NCBI GenBank assembly: GCA_022702705.1
Contig: CM040421.1
Location: 2,418,001-2,482,000, forward strand
Source: Papilionanthe hookeriana x Papilionanthe teres
Taxonomy: Eukaryota > Streptophyta > Magnoliopsida > Asparagales > Orchidaceae
DNA: 64,000 nucleotides
Direction: 5' to 3'
A program made the position numbers and the translations under genes. This document shows, piece after piece, positions 11,101-20,688 of the stretch. Position 1 is the first letter of the stretch. Each line of letters begins with the position of its first letter. Under the pieces are notes generated by a model. That model did no database searches. It was not told the origin of the DNA and worked only from the letters and a program-made list of their open reading frames with translations.

Positions 11101-11239
11101 CAGTTATCTTCAATATAATGAGTTTCTTTAGATAATTCTTCTTCTTTTAGTTCTTCATTTTCATCAGTTAATAATTCAATTTTTTCTTCAAAAATGACTT
11201 TACATCTTTCTTGATAATGTTTTCAATTATATAATCAAC

Positions 11240-12084
11240 AATATCCATTCAATAGCATTTTTCTTTATCAGGGTACTTCATTTATTTAAGAACATTGATT
11301 TTAATCTCTTGATCATTAACTCTCATGGTTAATTCTCCTTTTTGCACATCAATCATAGCTCGTCCAGTAACTAGGAAAGGTCTCCCTAAAATAATTGGTA
11401 TCTCTTTATCTTCTTCCATATTAAGTACAATGAAATCCACAGGGAAAATAAATTTATCCACTTAACAAGAACATCCTCTATAACTCCTTTAGGGTAGGTG
11501 ATAGATCTATCAGCTAATTGAAGGGTTACAGTGGTGGGAGTAATCTCTCTTAAATTCAACCTTCGAAAAATAGAAAATAGCATGAGATTAATACTTGCTC
11601 CTAAATCACATAAAGTTTTTCCACAAAATGTTTCTCCAATAGCACAAGGTATAGTAAAACTTCCAGGATCTTTAAGTTTCTAAGGTAATTTCTTTTGAAT
11701 TATTGCACTACATTCTTCACTTAATGCAACAGTTTCAAAAGCTTCAAACTTTCATTTCTTACTTAAAATATCCTTCATAAATTTTGCATAAGTTGGCATT
11801 TGTTCCAAAGCTTCAGGAAAAGGTATGTTAATGGTAAGTTTCTTAAAAATTTCAAAGAACTTAGAAAATTGATAATTAAGCTTCTGCTGTTTTAGTCTTT
11901 GAGGAAAAGGTGGTGGTGGTTTTTCAACTTCCACATTAATAGGAATAATAGTCTGATCTTGACTAGAAGAAGGAGTTTCTTTAGGTTTTTCAATCTCTTC
12001 AACCTCAATCTAATTTTCAATTTCATTCTGCACTCTTTATTTTAATTCCTTTCCACTTCTAAGTTGCACAGCTTTAACATGTTC
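11240..12084 (-). pseudogene. Athila aspartic protease of copy B
   Basis: The Pro-rich linker EKPPPPFPQRLKQQK and KFMKDILSKK (11752-11934) precede the protease. The active site reads LCDLGASINLM (about 11590-11610), then LQLADRSITYPKGVIEDVLVK (11386-11583). Athila proteases use D-L-G-A-S. A frameshift right after DVLVK and several stops (for example in the IIQKKLP region) break it. The usual second motif ILGRPFL is still visible near 11380. Confidence 0.85.
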
Positions 12085-12089
12085 ATGTT
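12085..12089. repeat. target-site duplication ATGTT, left of copy A
   Basis: ATGTT ends exactly where the LTR of copy A starts (TGATCTAAG at 12090). The same five bases follow the right LTR at 25290-25294. Removing A plus one ATGTT restores the continuous sequence of copy B, as judged from the same region in copies A and C. Confidence 0.95.
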
Positions 12090-12295
12090 TGATCTAAGAA
12101 AAAAAATACCTATTTTTATGCCTTGATTTTTATTAAATTTTAAGGATATTATGCTTTAATGAAAGTTATTTTCGTGTTTTTGGATGTAGGTGATACAAAA
12201 ATGTTCAAGAATGAGAAAAATACAAAAAAGGAGCAAAAAGGAGCAAAAAGGAGCAAAAATGGAGCCAAAATGCAAAATTGTCGAAATTACTGGCC

Positions 12296-12333
12296 TGGCG
12301 CCTAAGCGCCAGAGTCCGGCGCCTAAGCGCCGC
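12296..12333. repeat. GC-rich palindrome block 1 in LTR of copy A
   Basis: Two units of the type TGGCGCCTAAGCGCCAGA, each nearly self-complementary. Surrounding DNA is AT-rich. The equivalent in the 3' LTR is 23647-23686. Confidence 0.9.
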
Positions 12334-12534
12334 CGATACGTAAAACTCGTTAAGTTTTCGACGACTTTGGGCGGTTATTTTGACGCTGCGAGCGGTTATT
12401 GGACCTTTTAGAAGACCGCAGCTTGTTCTGGTTTATAGGACATGTGATACAATGTATTTGGACACTTCAAAACGGTTTTAATCGCGAAGAGGTGCGATCC
12501 AAAGTGAAGAGGTGCGAAGAACTGGACGAGGTGT

Positions 12535-12596
12535 CCGCCGTCTAGGCGCCAGATTTCGGCGCCTAGGTGCCAGATTCCGGCGCCTAGGCGCCAGAC
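12535..12596. repeat. GC-rich palindrome block 2 in LTR of copy A
   Basis: Three head-to-tail units of CGGCGCCTAGGCGCCAGAT type. The 3' LTR has two (23887-23926), so the unit number varies. It stands about 70 bp upstream of the TATA box. Confidence 0.9.
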
Positions 12597-12664
12597 ACAC
12601 CTTCTAGAAGATTCATTGAATGTGGACACATTTTGAAGAGGTGCCTTGAGGCAACCCTTGAAGC

Positions 12665-12674
12665 CTATAAATAG
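12665..12674 (+). promoter_or_regulatory. TATA box of LTR promoter, copy A
   Basis: CTATAAATAG preceded by a block conserved in copies A, B and C (GATTCATTGAATGTGGACA about 50 bp upstream). The same box occurs at about 23999-24008 in the 3' LTR. Confidence 0.8.
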
Positions 12675-13904
12675 GAGGGTATTCCTTCGAAGAAAAACGC
12701 CCCATCTACCCCCCCTATCTAGAGTCCTATCTAAAAAGATAATTAGAGAGATCATATTAGGGCCACCTTTTTACTTTCCTTCACAAATTAGTGAGTTTAT
12801 TTTAGAGTTTGTATTTAGAGTTTGAAAGAGTTGGTGCATTTGTAGTTCATTAAGCTGTGGAGTCAGTAGGAATCAGAAGTTCAGTAGGAGAAACATCTAA
12901 GATAAGTGTTTTTATTCTGATTCAATGTTTATTTATTATGTTTTGTTATTTAATTTCAATGTGTTCTGAGTAGTTACTTTACTTTCTCCTTTTAATTATG
13001 AAAAGATAAATAAGATAATACAAAATTCGTCGGAGAATTAAAAATCATATATTTTCAAAACATTGTGATGATATTAATACCGGTTCTTAATTTACTATTT
13101 AAATTGGCCATTTAAATTGTTAAAACTTGTTGAAGTGTTTTGAGACCTAGAAGGAGATGAATTCTTAACTTGTAGATATCACATGAATCCTTGGGCAGTC
13201 GAAGGCCTTGTGCGGGTTATTCAAGGTGAAGTGCAAATAAATAGGAAGATATTATATATTGGGCATAGAATTAATAAGTTTTTGAGTGATAGACTAAATT
13301 ATTGTGATTTGGTTTATAGAAAAGGAAAGGGTCACTAGTAGGGCCGACCATAGCCACTCTTGGACATCTAGTAGTGTGAGCCTAGATTAACCCATTCTAC
13401 TAACAATACATCCAGACCTGATCTATAGGCTAGCCAATGTTCTTTGCACCTGGATCAAAGGGTAAAGAATATGAATGCTTCTATTTGGAACAATACCATA
13501 AATTTATATTCTCCATGAATATTATCATTATCTTAGAAAATCTTGGATTAATTGAAAGAAGAAAGTTGCTTTCTTATTGCTATTTACATCAATTATTTTA
13601 TTTCAGTTTTATTATTGCATCTAGTAAATTAAAGATATTTTATTTTTAATTATAAAAGAAATACTTTAAAATAAAAATATTTAAAGATCTATAACTCTCT
13701 CCTCTTGGGAACGATACTGGTGTCTTTGTTTCAAAGCCCTATATTACTTGAAACGATACGTATACTTGCGTAGAACCCCTAGTGTGTAAAATATTTTCCA
13801 TAAAATTATATTTATATACACTAGTCGCTATTATTATTTATAACATATATTTTTGAAAGAATTAATTAGTACATTGATCTTCAGAGGATTTCGGGTCAAG
13901 TTTT

Positions 13905-13922
13905 TGGCACCGTTGCCGGGGA
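13905..13922 (+). repeat. PBS-like sequence inside the 5' LTR of copy A
   Basis: TGGCACCGTTGCCGGGGA differs by one base from the perfect PBS at 13965-13982 and is preceded by the same CGGGTCAAGTTTT. The 3' LTR carries it too (25236-25253), which shows that it belongs to the LTR. Confidence 0.85.
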
Positions 13923-13964
13923 AGAAGATTTTAGTACGCATATATTTATATCGGGTCAAGTTTT

Positions 13965-13982
13965 TGGCGCCGTTGCCGGGGA
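13965..13982 (+). promoter_or_regulatory. primer-binding site, tRNA-Asp(GUC)
   Basis: TGGCGCCGTTGCCGGGGA is exactly complementary to the 3' end of plant tRNA-Asp(GUC) including CCA, the primer known for Athila. It lies six bases after the LTR end and primes minus-strand DNA synthesis. Confidence 0.93.
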
Positions 13983-14108
13983 GAGCAGAGGCAAACTTTT
14001 AGATTTTAAGTATTTTTATTTTATTCATTTTTCTTTATTAAAAAAAACAAAAAAAACATGTATATAATAATAATATTTATTTTAATTCTTGCTAATTGAC
14101 TTTTTATG

Positions 14109-15443
14109 TGTAGTTCTGGATCTGAAGTATAATTACCTTTAGATTCTAAATTAGAAAGAACTGTTAAAAGAATTAAAAAAGGAAAACAAATTCAAAAATT
14201 TCAAGAAATGACTAATTTACATCAAAATTTACAAAATCCTATTGAAATTAATGATCAAAATGTTTATAAACCATTAAAGTATTATGATAACCCTATAGTT
14301 GATGAACTTCATAGTAGTATTCAACTACCCACTGTAGATGCTAATTCTTTTTAGCTTAAACCATCTATTATTCAAATGGTTCAAAACAATCAATTTGGTG
14401 GAACACCAAATGAGGATCCAAATTTACACCATGCTAGTTTTTTAGAACTTTGTGCTACCTATAAATATAACAATGTTTTTGATGATGTTATTAGGTTTAG
14501 ACTCTTTCCTTTTTCTTTAAGAGATAAAGCAAAGATGTGGCTGAACTCATTAGCAACAAGTTCTATTAAAACATGGGCTAAAATGGCACAAAAATTCCTT
14601 GCTAAATATTTTTCTCCTTCTAAAACTACTAAATTAAGAAATGTTATTACTTCATTAATTCAATTTGATGAGGAGACAATTTATGAAACTTGGGAAAGAT
14701 TTAAAGAACTATTAATAAAATGTCCTCATCATGTTTTACCTGATTGGTTAATTATTCAAATATTTTATAATGGATTAATTGGATCTTTAAAATCAATTAT
14801 TGATGCTGCTGCTAGAGGTTCTTTAATGTCTAAATCATTTGAAGAAGCTTACACTTTAATTGAAGAAATGACTAACAATAATTTTCAATGGCCTTCTGAA
14901 AGGATTAATCCTAAAAGAATGACAAGTATTCATGATAATGATGCCTTTTCTATTTTAGCTTCATAAGTAGCAGCAATGTCTAAGAAATTAGATAGTGTTG
15001 CTATTAATATATCACATAATAACTCTGCTAATATTGAAGACTCTCAAACTATTGAAACTTTACAAGCTATTTCTTGTAAAAATAATCCTTATTCAAATTA
15101 TTATAATTCTGGATGGAAAAATCATCCTAATTTTAACTGGAATTATTCTCAACAATGGGGTAATAATCAATCTCATCCCACTAGAAATTGGAATAATCAA
15201 ATTAATTCAAACTATAAACCACGTGGATTTAACAATCAACAGAAAAAGTTATCTATAGAAGAAATAATTTTACTACTAAGTAATAAATTACAAAATCAAA
15301 ACACTCTTATTGGTAATATTGAGAATCAAATGGGACATATCGCTAATTTAATTAATTATAGACCCCCAGGAACACTTCCTAGTAATGTTGAAATCAATCC
15401 AAAAGAAACTGGAAAAGAACATGAACATGTTAAAGCTGTATAA
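14109..15443 (+). pseudogene. Athila gag of copy A
   Basis: The structural protein. It opens with a basic N-terminus (KLERTVKRIKKGK), but an early stop and a second stop (about 14353) precede the 196-residue frame 14376-14966. That frame has the Athila gag core: NQFGGTPNEDPNLH, LFPFSLRDKAKMWLNSL, AQKFLAKYF, ETWERFKEL and KCPHHVLPDWLIIQ. A CAA-to-TAA stop at 14964-14966 is shared with copy C. The frame resumes to 15443 with an Asn/Gln-rich nucleocapsid-like part and no clear zinc knuckle. A further CAA-to-TAA stop ends it at 15441. Confidence 0.9.
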
Positions 15444-16487
15444 TTTAGAAGTGGAAAGGAATTAAAAGAAAGAATGCTGAATAAAGTTGAAAATGAGATT
15501 GAGGTTGAAGAGATTGAAAAATCTAAAGAAACTCCTTCTCCTAATAAATATCAAACTGATATTTCTATTAATATGGAAGTTGAAAAACCACCACCACCTT
15601 TTCCTCAAAGACTTAAACAACAGAAGCTTGATCATTAATTTTCTAAGTTCTTTGAAATTTTTAAGAAACTTACTATAAACATACCTTTTGCTGAAGCTTT
15701 GGAACAGATGCCAACTTATGCAAAATTTATGAAAGATATTTTAAGTAAGAAATGAAGATTTGAAGCTTTTGAAACTGTTGCATTAAGGGAAGAATGTAGT
15801 GAAATAATTCAAAAGAAATTACCTCAAAAACTTAAAGATCCTGAAAGTTTTATTATACCTTGTGTTATTGGAGAAAAGTTTTGTGGAAAAGCTTTATGCA
15901 GTTTAGGAGCAAGTATTAATCTCATGCCATTTTCTATTTTTCGAAGGTTGAAATTAGGAGAGATTACTCCCACCACTGTAACCATTTAGTTAGCTGATAG
16001 ATCTGTCACTTGCCCTAAAGAAGTTATAGAGGATGTTCATGTTAAAGTAGATAAATTTATCTTCCCTGTAGATTTCATTGTACTTGATATGGAAGAAGAT
16101 AAAAAAATACCTATTATTTTAGGGAGACCTTTTCTAGCGACCGGACGAGCTATGATTGATGTGCAAAAAGGAGAATTAACCTTGAGAGTTAATGATCAAA
16201 AGATTAAATTTAATATCCTTAAATCAATGAAGTACCCTGACAAAGAAAAATGTTATCGAATGGATATAATTGATTATTTAATTGAGAAACATTATCAAGA
16301 AAAATGTAAAGTTATTTCTGAAGAAAAATTTGAATTACTAACCGATGAAGATGAAGAACTAAAAGAAGAAGAAACTCATTATATTAAAGATAATTGGGAA
16401 ACTTTAGACATAACTCTATATGATATACTTTTACCCTCAATTAAAAAAGCCCCCGAACTAGAATTAAAAATGTTACCTCACATTTAA
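15444..16487 (+). pseudogene. Athila aspartic protease of copy A
   Basis: The Pro-rich linker (EKPPPPFPQRLKQQK) is followed by stops at 15636 and 15753. The active site, normally CDLGASINLMP, has the catalytic Asp codon changed: the sequence at about 15895-15915 reads CSLGASINLMP, so Asp is Ser. DRSVTCPKEVIEDV and the second motif IILGRPFLATGRA (frame 16089-16487) follow. A CAG-to-TAG stop lies at 15987. The loss of the catalytic Asp alone would make the protease inactive. Confidence 0.88.
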
Positions 16488-17300
16488 AGTATGCATTTCT
16501 GGGAAATTCATTAACTTTACCTGTTATTATTTCTTCTATGCTAAGTAAAGATCAAGAAGAAAAATTGATAGGAGTGTTAAAGAATTATAAGAAAGCATTT
16601 GGTTGGATAATTGCTGACATAAAAGGAATAAGCCTGTCTTATCATGAAAGAGGTTGTTAAAAAAGAAATTTTTAAATGGTTAGATGCTGGTATTATTTAT
16701 CCTATTTCGGATAGCCAATGGGTAAGTCCTATTCATTGTGTTCCAAAGAAAGGAGGAGTAATTGTCATTGCCAATGATAAAAATGAACTAATTCCTACAA
16801 GACAAGTTACTGGATTGTGAATTTTCATTGATTATAGGAAATTAAATGACGCCACTAGAAAGGATCATTTTCCTTTACCTTTCTTGGATCAAATGCTTGA
16901 TAAATTAGCTGGACACTCATATTTCTATTTTCTTGATGGATATTCTGGTTATCATTAATTACCTGTCACTCTTGAGGACCAAGAGAAAACAACATTTACA
17001 AGTCCTTATGGAACATTTGCCTTTAGAAGAATGCCTTTTGGTTTATGTAATGCACCTGCAACTTTTCAAAGATGTATGATGTCAATATTTTGTGATTTGA
17101 TTGATAAAGAAATTGAAATATTCATGGACGATTTTTTCAGTTTTTGGAACTTCTTTTGAATATTGTTTGGAAAATATTTCCAAAATTCTGAAAAGATGTG
17201 AAGAAACAAATTTAGTTCTTAACTGGGAAAAATGTCAATTCATGGTCACAGAAGGCATTGTACTTGTTCACAAGATTTCACAAAAGGGATGGAAGTAGAT
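16480..17300 (+). pseudogene. Athila reverse transcriptase of copy A
   Basis: Linker PSIKKAPELELKML, then SPIHCVPKKGG, DYRKLNDATRKDHFPLPFLDQMLDK, FYFLDGYSGYH, FTSPYGTFAFRRMPFGLCN and CMMSIFCDLIDKEIEIFMDDF. The catalytic DD is kept, but one extra T in the T-run after it (about 17133) shifts the frame. A stretch between the conserved HRIL... and KEVVKKEI regions (near 16640) is deleted relative to copy C. Stops lie at 16956 and before ICID. Confidence 0.9.
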
Positions 17301-17880
17301 CGAGCAAAAGCGAAAATTATTGCTTAATTACAACAACCTACTATCGTACTCGATGTCAGAAGTTTTCTAGGTCATGCTGGATTTTATTGAAGATATATAA
17401 AGGATTTTTCTAAAATTGCTAAACCTCTTTGTCATTTATTGGAAAAGGATGTTAAATTTGAATTTAACAAAGTCTGTCTTAATGCTTTTAATATTTTAAA
17501 AGAAATTTTAATTACTGCACCTATCATTGTTGCACCTAATTGGAATAAATCTTTTGAATTAATGTGCGATGCAAGTGATTTTGCAATTAGAGCTGTATTG
17601 GGACAAAAATATGAGAAAATTTTCAAAGTTATATATTATGCTAGTAAAACTCTTACTGAAACTCAAAGAAATTACACTACTACTGAGAAAGAGCTTCTAG
17701 CTATAGTATATGCCTTTGATAAATTTAGACCTTATCTTCTTGGTACTAAATGCATAGTTCATATTGATCATTCTGCTATTAAATATCTAATGTCAAAAAA
17801 GGATGCTTAACCTAGACTAATATGATGGGTTTTACTTCTACAGGAATTTGATTTTCAAATAGTGGATAGAAAAGGAACGG
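17300..17880 (+). pseudogene. Athila RNase H of copy A
   Basis: Thumb (VRSFLGHAGF) and RNase H. Frame 17439-17810 carries FELMCDASDFAIRAVLGQ (first Asp), VIYYASKTL, YTTTEKELLAIVYAFDKFRPYL and IVHIDHSAIKYLM. The usual Gly of AIGAVLGQ is Arg. A stop after KDA and another in the next motif (R-W-V-L-L) separate it from integrase. Confidence 0.88.
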
Positions 17881-19280
17881 ACAACCAAATTGCTGATCAT
17901 TTATCTAGAATTAAGAATGATGTTATTACTGAAGAAAACAAAAATGAGAAATTTCTTGATGAACATTTATATGTTATTCAAGGATACCAAACACCTTGGT
18001 ATGTGGATATAGTTAACTATTTAGTTAGCAATATTGTACCTTATAGATTGGATGAAAAATTTATTAAGAAATTAAAAAATGATGCTAAATATTACATTTG
18101 GGAAGATCCTCATTTATATAAATTAGGAAGAGATTCTATAATTCGAAGATGCGTACCTTATGAAGAAACTTTTGCTATTATTCAAAAATGTCATGATTCT
18201 GATTTTGGAGGACACTTTGGAGTAGATAAAACTGCATTTAAAATTTTAAATTCAGGATTTTATTGGCCTACTTTATTCAGAGATGTGAGACATTATGTTA
18301 AAACATGTGATCGTTGTCAAAGGATGAGAAATATATCCAAGAAAGATGAAATTCCTTTAAACATATATTGGAAGTTGAAATTTTTGATATATGGGGTTTA
18401 GACTTTAAGGGACCATTTGTACCATCATCTGGAAAAAATTTATATTTTATTAGCAGTTGATTATGTTTCAAAGTAGATTGAAGCTGTAGCTTTGCCTAAC
18501 TGTGACTCCAAAAGTGTATCTAAATTTTTGAAGATGATTTTTTCAAGATTTGGAATGCCTAAGGTAATTATCACAAATGGTGGAAGTCATTTTAGAAATA
18601 TAAGAATTCAATCATTACTGCAAAATTTTGATTCAAACATAAAATTGCAACTGCATATCACCCACAAACAAGTGGAATGGCTGAAGTATCAAACAGAGAA
18701 ATTAAAAGAATTTTAGAGAAGTCTGTTAATCCTAAAAGAACTGATTGGGTTGATAGACTTGATTCCGCATTATGGGCTTATAGAACAGACTTATAAGACA
18801 CCAATCGGAATGTCACCTTACCGGTTAGTTTTTGGAAAACACCGTCACTTACTCGTTGAACTTGAACATAAAGCTTACTGGACGATAAAGGAGTTTAATT
18901 CTGATTTGAATACTGCAGGAGAAAAATGATTATTGTAATTAAATGAGATGGATGAAATAAGAAATGAAGCATATGATAATGCAAAAATTTATAAAGAGAA
19001 AATGAAGGTATTACATGATAAAAAGATTTTAGGAAAAATATTTGTGCCTAGACAAGAAGTATTACTATTTAATACTCGTTTAAGATTTTTTCCTGAAAAA
19101 CTGAGATCAAAATGGATAGGACCGTATATAATTGAAAAAGTATACCAATATGGAGCTGTGGATATTAAAGACCCCAAAACGAGAAAATTTTTTAAAGTTA
19201 ATGGTTTAAGATTAAAGCCTTATTTGGGAGACATTAAAAGGACTTATAAAGAGGCTTATGAATTAAGTCAACCTGATTAA
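17862..19280 (+). pseudogene. Athila integrase of copy A
   Basis: Frame 17862-18401 has the RNase H end (DRKGTDNQIADHLSR) and the complete zinc-binding HHCC set: CHDSDFGGHFG followed by TCDRCQRM. A frameshift at about 18375 precedes the core. The first catalytic Asp region is altered (LDFKGPF). The second reads TNGGSHF, where Asp of the usual T/S-D-G is Asn. A TGG-to-TAG stop is at 18474. The C-terminal frame 18948-19280 is intact (EVLLFNTRLRFFPEKL, WIGPYIIEKV) and ends EAYELSQPD, as in copy C. Confidence 0.9.
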
Positions 19281-19291
19281 AGAGTTACTTA

Positions 19292-19340
19292 GGTCGGGCT
19301 GACGACGTTAAACCAAGCGCTTAATGGGAGGCAACCCTTA
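19292..19340 (+). other. conserved Athila motif after integrase, copy A
   Basis: GACGTTAAACCAAGCGCTT followed by a GGGAGGCAACCC block, also at 63006-63050 (copy C) and 34800-34846 (copy E, minus). This post-integrase sequence is typical of Athila elements; its role is unknown. Confidence 0.8.
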
Positions 19341-19627
19341 GATTTTATTTTTAGTGTGTTTTTACATTTTTAATATATGGTTATGCCTCGGTCTTGACTA
19401 ATTTTATATAACTTTAGAAAATTAAAAATTATCTTGAAGTATATAAAGTTTGGACTTTGGATCACTCCATTTCATATGTGAGTAAAAAGGAGATCAAGTT
19501 AACCTTCATTGAAATTATGTATAATTGTGTTATTGAGATTGTTCTAATCTTACCGTTATAATTTACCTATTTTTGGAGAACGAAACCTTGAAATTTGACG
19601 TTAGGCGAAACGGAGTCGAACATGGTT

Positions 19628-19722
19628 CCAGTGCTTAGGAGCCAGAATTCAGCGCCTAAGCGCCAGAATAAGTTGTGTGTCGATGGGTCCGTGCCTAGGC
19701 GCCAGATTTGGCGCCTAAGCGC
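19628..19722. repeat. GC-rich palindromes upstream of first extra ORF, copy A
   Basis: Four degenerate units of the LTR motif (for example AGCGCCTAAGCGCCAGA and GTGCCTAGGCGCCAGA) in two pairs, 19628-19666 and 19689-19722. The same motif stands at this position in copy C (63365-63402). Confidence 0.88.
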
Positions 19723-19736
19723 AACGGTTACTAGGT

Positions 19737-19748
19737 CGTATAAAAACC
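19737..19748 (+). promoter_or_regulatory. TATA-like box upstream of first extra ORF, copy A
   Basis: CGTATAAAAACC, 15 bp after the palindromes. This repeats the LTR arrangement of palindrome then TATA. It is a sequence match only; promoter activity is inferred. Confidence 0.45.
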
Positions 19749-19854
19749 GAAAACTTTCAGTTTTTCACACGAATTTCACCTTTAAATTAACCCATCTTCG
19801 TTCCCAATCCCTAAGCAATCAATATTTTGACCCATACACTCCATTCTTGAGAGA

Positions 19855-20232
19855 TTGAAGAGGATTTTTGAAGAAATGGAGAGGAGAAATCTTGGAGAAG
19901 TGGCTAGAGACAAAGGTCCAAAAGATCCTCAACCCTACTTCAATGGTTTCATCGCTGTAAGTTTGGAGAAAATTTCTATTCGTCTTGATAAATTTGAAGT
20001 GGATTTCAAGAGTATTGGAGATCGCCTCCATGATATGTATCATCAAATTGAACATCTAGAATGGCAAGCGAAACTCCAATTTGATCATCTAGCGGCTTAT
20101 CAAGATGCTCAAGTGGAGATGTATGCGAAGAACAATTGGATCGACGAGAAAATGGCTACGGATTTTCCAAGAGCATTAGTGTTCTTCCCAAGTGGGCTGA
20201 ATAGTTTTCCTTGTGAAGATAATGGAAATTAG
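19855..20232 (+). CDS. first extra ORF (3' of pol), copy A, shortened
   Basis: A 125-residue open frame after pol. The best conserved part is its C-terminal half, a coiled-coil-like helical stretch (residues about 40-105) ending in NNWIDEKMATDFPRA. It corresponds to the last part of the first extra ORF in copy E (33222-33611), which has a similar helix and GWIDEDSTKEFPF. In E this is preceded by a domain resembling the putative plant transposon protein domain; A lacks that domain here, by deletion or because it uses a shorter form. The function is unknown. Confidence 0.55.
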   Translation: MKRIFEEMERRNLGEVARDKGPKDPQPYFNGFIAVSLEKISIRLDKFEVDFKSIGDRLHDMYHQIEHLEWQAKLQFDHLAAYQDAQVEMYAKNNWIDEKMATDFPRALVFFPSGLNSFPCEDNGN

Positions 20233-20624
20233 ATAGTGATTTGGTGAGATCGTGATTTATCTAGTGAGTCATTGTATTGATTTAGTGAATCGATTGTGTT
20301 GTTTGTGTATTTGCTTTCATGTTCAATGTGTGTTGTATTTGTTTTCAAATTGTGTTGTTTGATTGTGTGTTAGGACTTGAATCATTATATTATACTTATC
20401 TAAAGTGTATTGAGCCAATATTGAAGATTATAAATGGAAATTAGAGGAGTTTGATTTAAGCCTTGTGTTTGATTGGTGGATTTAATATTTAATTTTTAAA
20501 AATTTTTTGAAAATGTTTTGGAAGTTAGAAACTGAAGCCCTACTTAAATATGAGTAATTGAAAGTTGAATTTATGAATTTTGGTAGAAAATAAAATTTTT
20601 AGAGTGATTTTTGTGAAAGGCGAG

Positions 20625-20663
20625 TCTGGCACCTAGGCACCAGAATTCGGCGCCTAAGCGCCG
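20625..20663. repeat. GC-rich palindromes upstream of second extra ORF, copy A
   Basis: Two units, CTGGCACCTAGGCACCAGA and CGGCGCCTAAGCGCCGG. This is the third site in copy A for the LTR motif. Confidence 0.88.
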
Positions 20664-20688
20664 GTTCGGCCTGCTTACCCAAAAAACA

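Larger units (their letters stand above)
10336..12089 (-). mobile_element. Athila copy B, inner part (protease to truncated RT)
   Basis: This is the 3' side of copy B, separated from its gag (25290-26600) by the insertion of copy A. Sequence on both sides of A joins smoothly at the gag-protease linker. At 10336 homology stops inside RT, right after the region coding CMMSI. RNase H, integrase, the 3' region and the 3' LTR of B are missing from the window, either deleted or pushed left by the Tat insertion. Confidence 0.88.
12090..13958 (+). repeat. 5' LTR of copy A
   Basis: Starts TGATCTAAG and ends ATCGGGTCA. Inside, in order: two blocks of GC-rich palindromes (12296-12333 and 12535-12596), a TATA box (12665-12674), and near the end the motif ACGATACGTATACTTGCG (about 13752-13770), found in all Athila LTRs of the window. 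The LTR contains its own PBS-like copy at 13905-13922, 60 bp before the real one. A short run of GGAGCAAAAA repeats at 12230-12260 is one unit longer than in the 3' LTR. Confidence 0.93.
19341..19854 (+). other. spacer between integrase and first extra ORF, copy A
   Basis: No coding frame is convincing. It holds GC-rich palindromes at 19628-19722 and a TATA-like CGTATAAAAACC at 19737-19748, about 110 bp before the first extra ORF. The first part is AT-rich and similar to 63050-63360 of copy C. Confidence 0.7.

Noticed and set aside
12296..12596. CRISPR-like or MITE-like repeats (GC palindromes)
   Set aside because: Units are adjacent without spacers, sit inside LTRs and leaders of retrotransposons, and have no target duplications.
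12190..12755. Open frames within the LTRs of copies A, B and C
   Set aside because: They run through palindromes and promoter sequence, differ between the two LTRs of A, and have no recognisable domain.
13905..13982. A tRNA gene fragment suggested by the tRNA-Asp match
   Set aside because: Only the 18-base 3' complement is present, at an LTR end; it is a primer-binding site.
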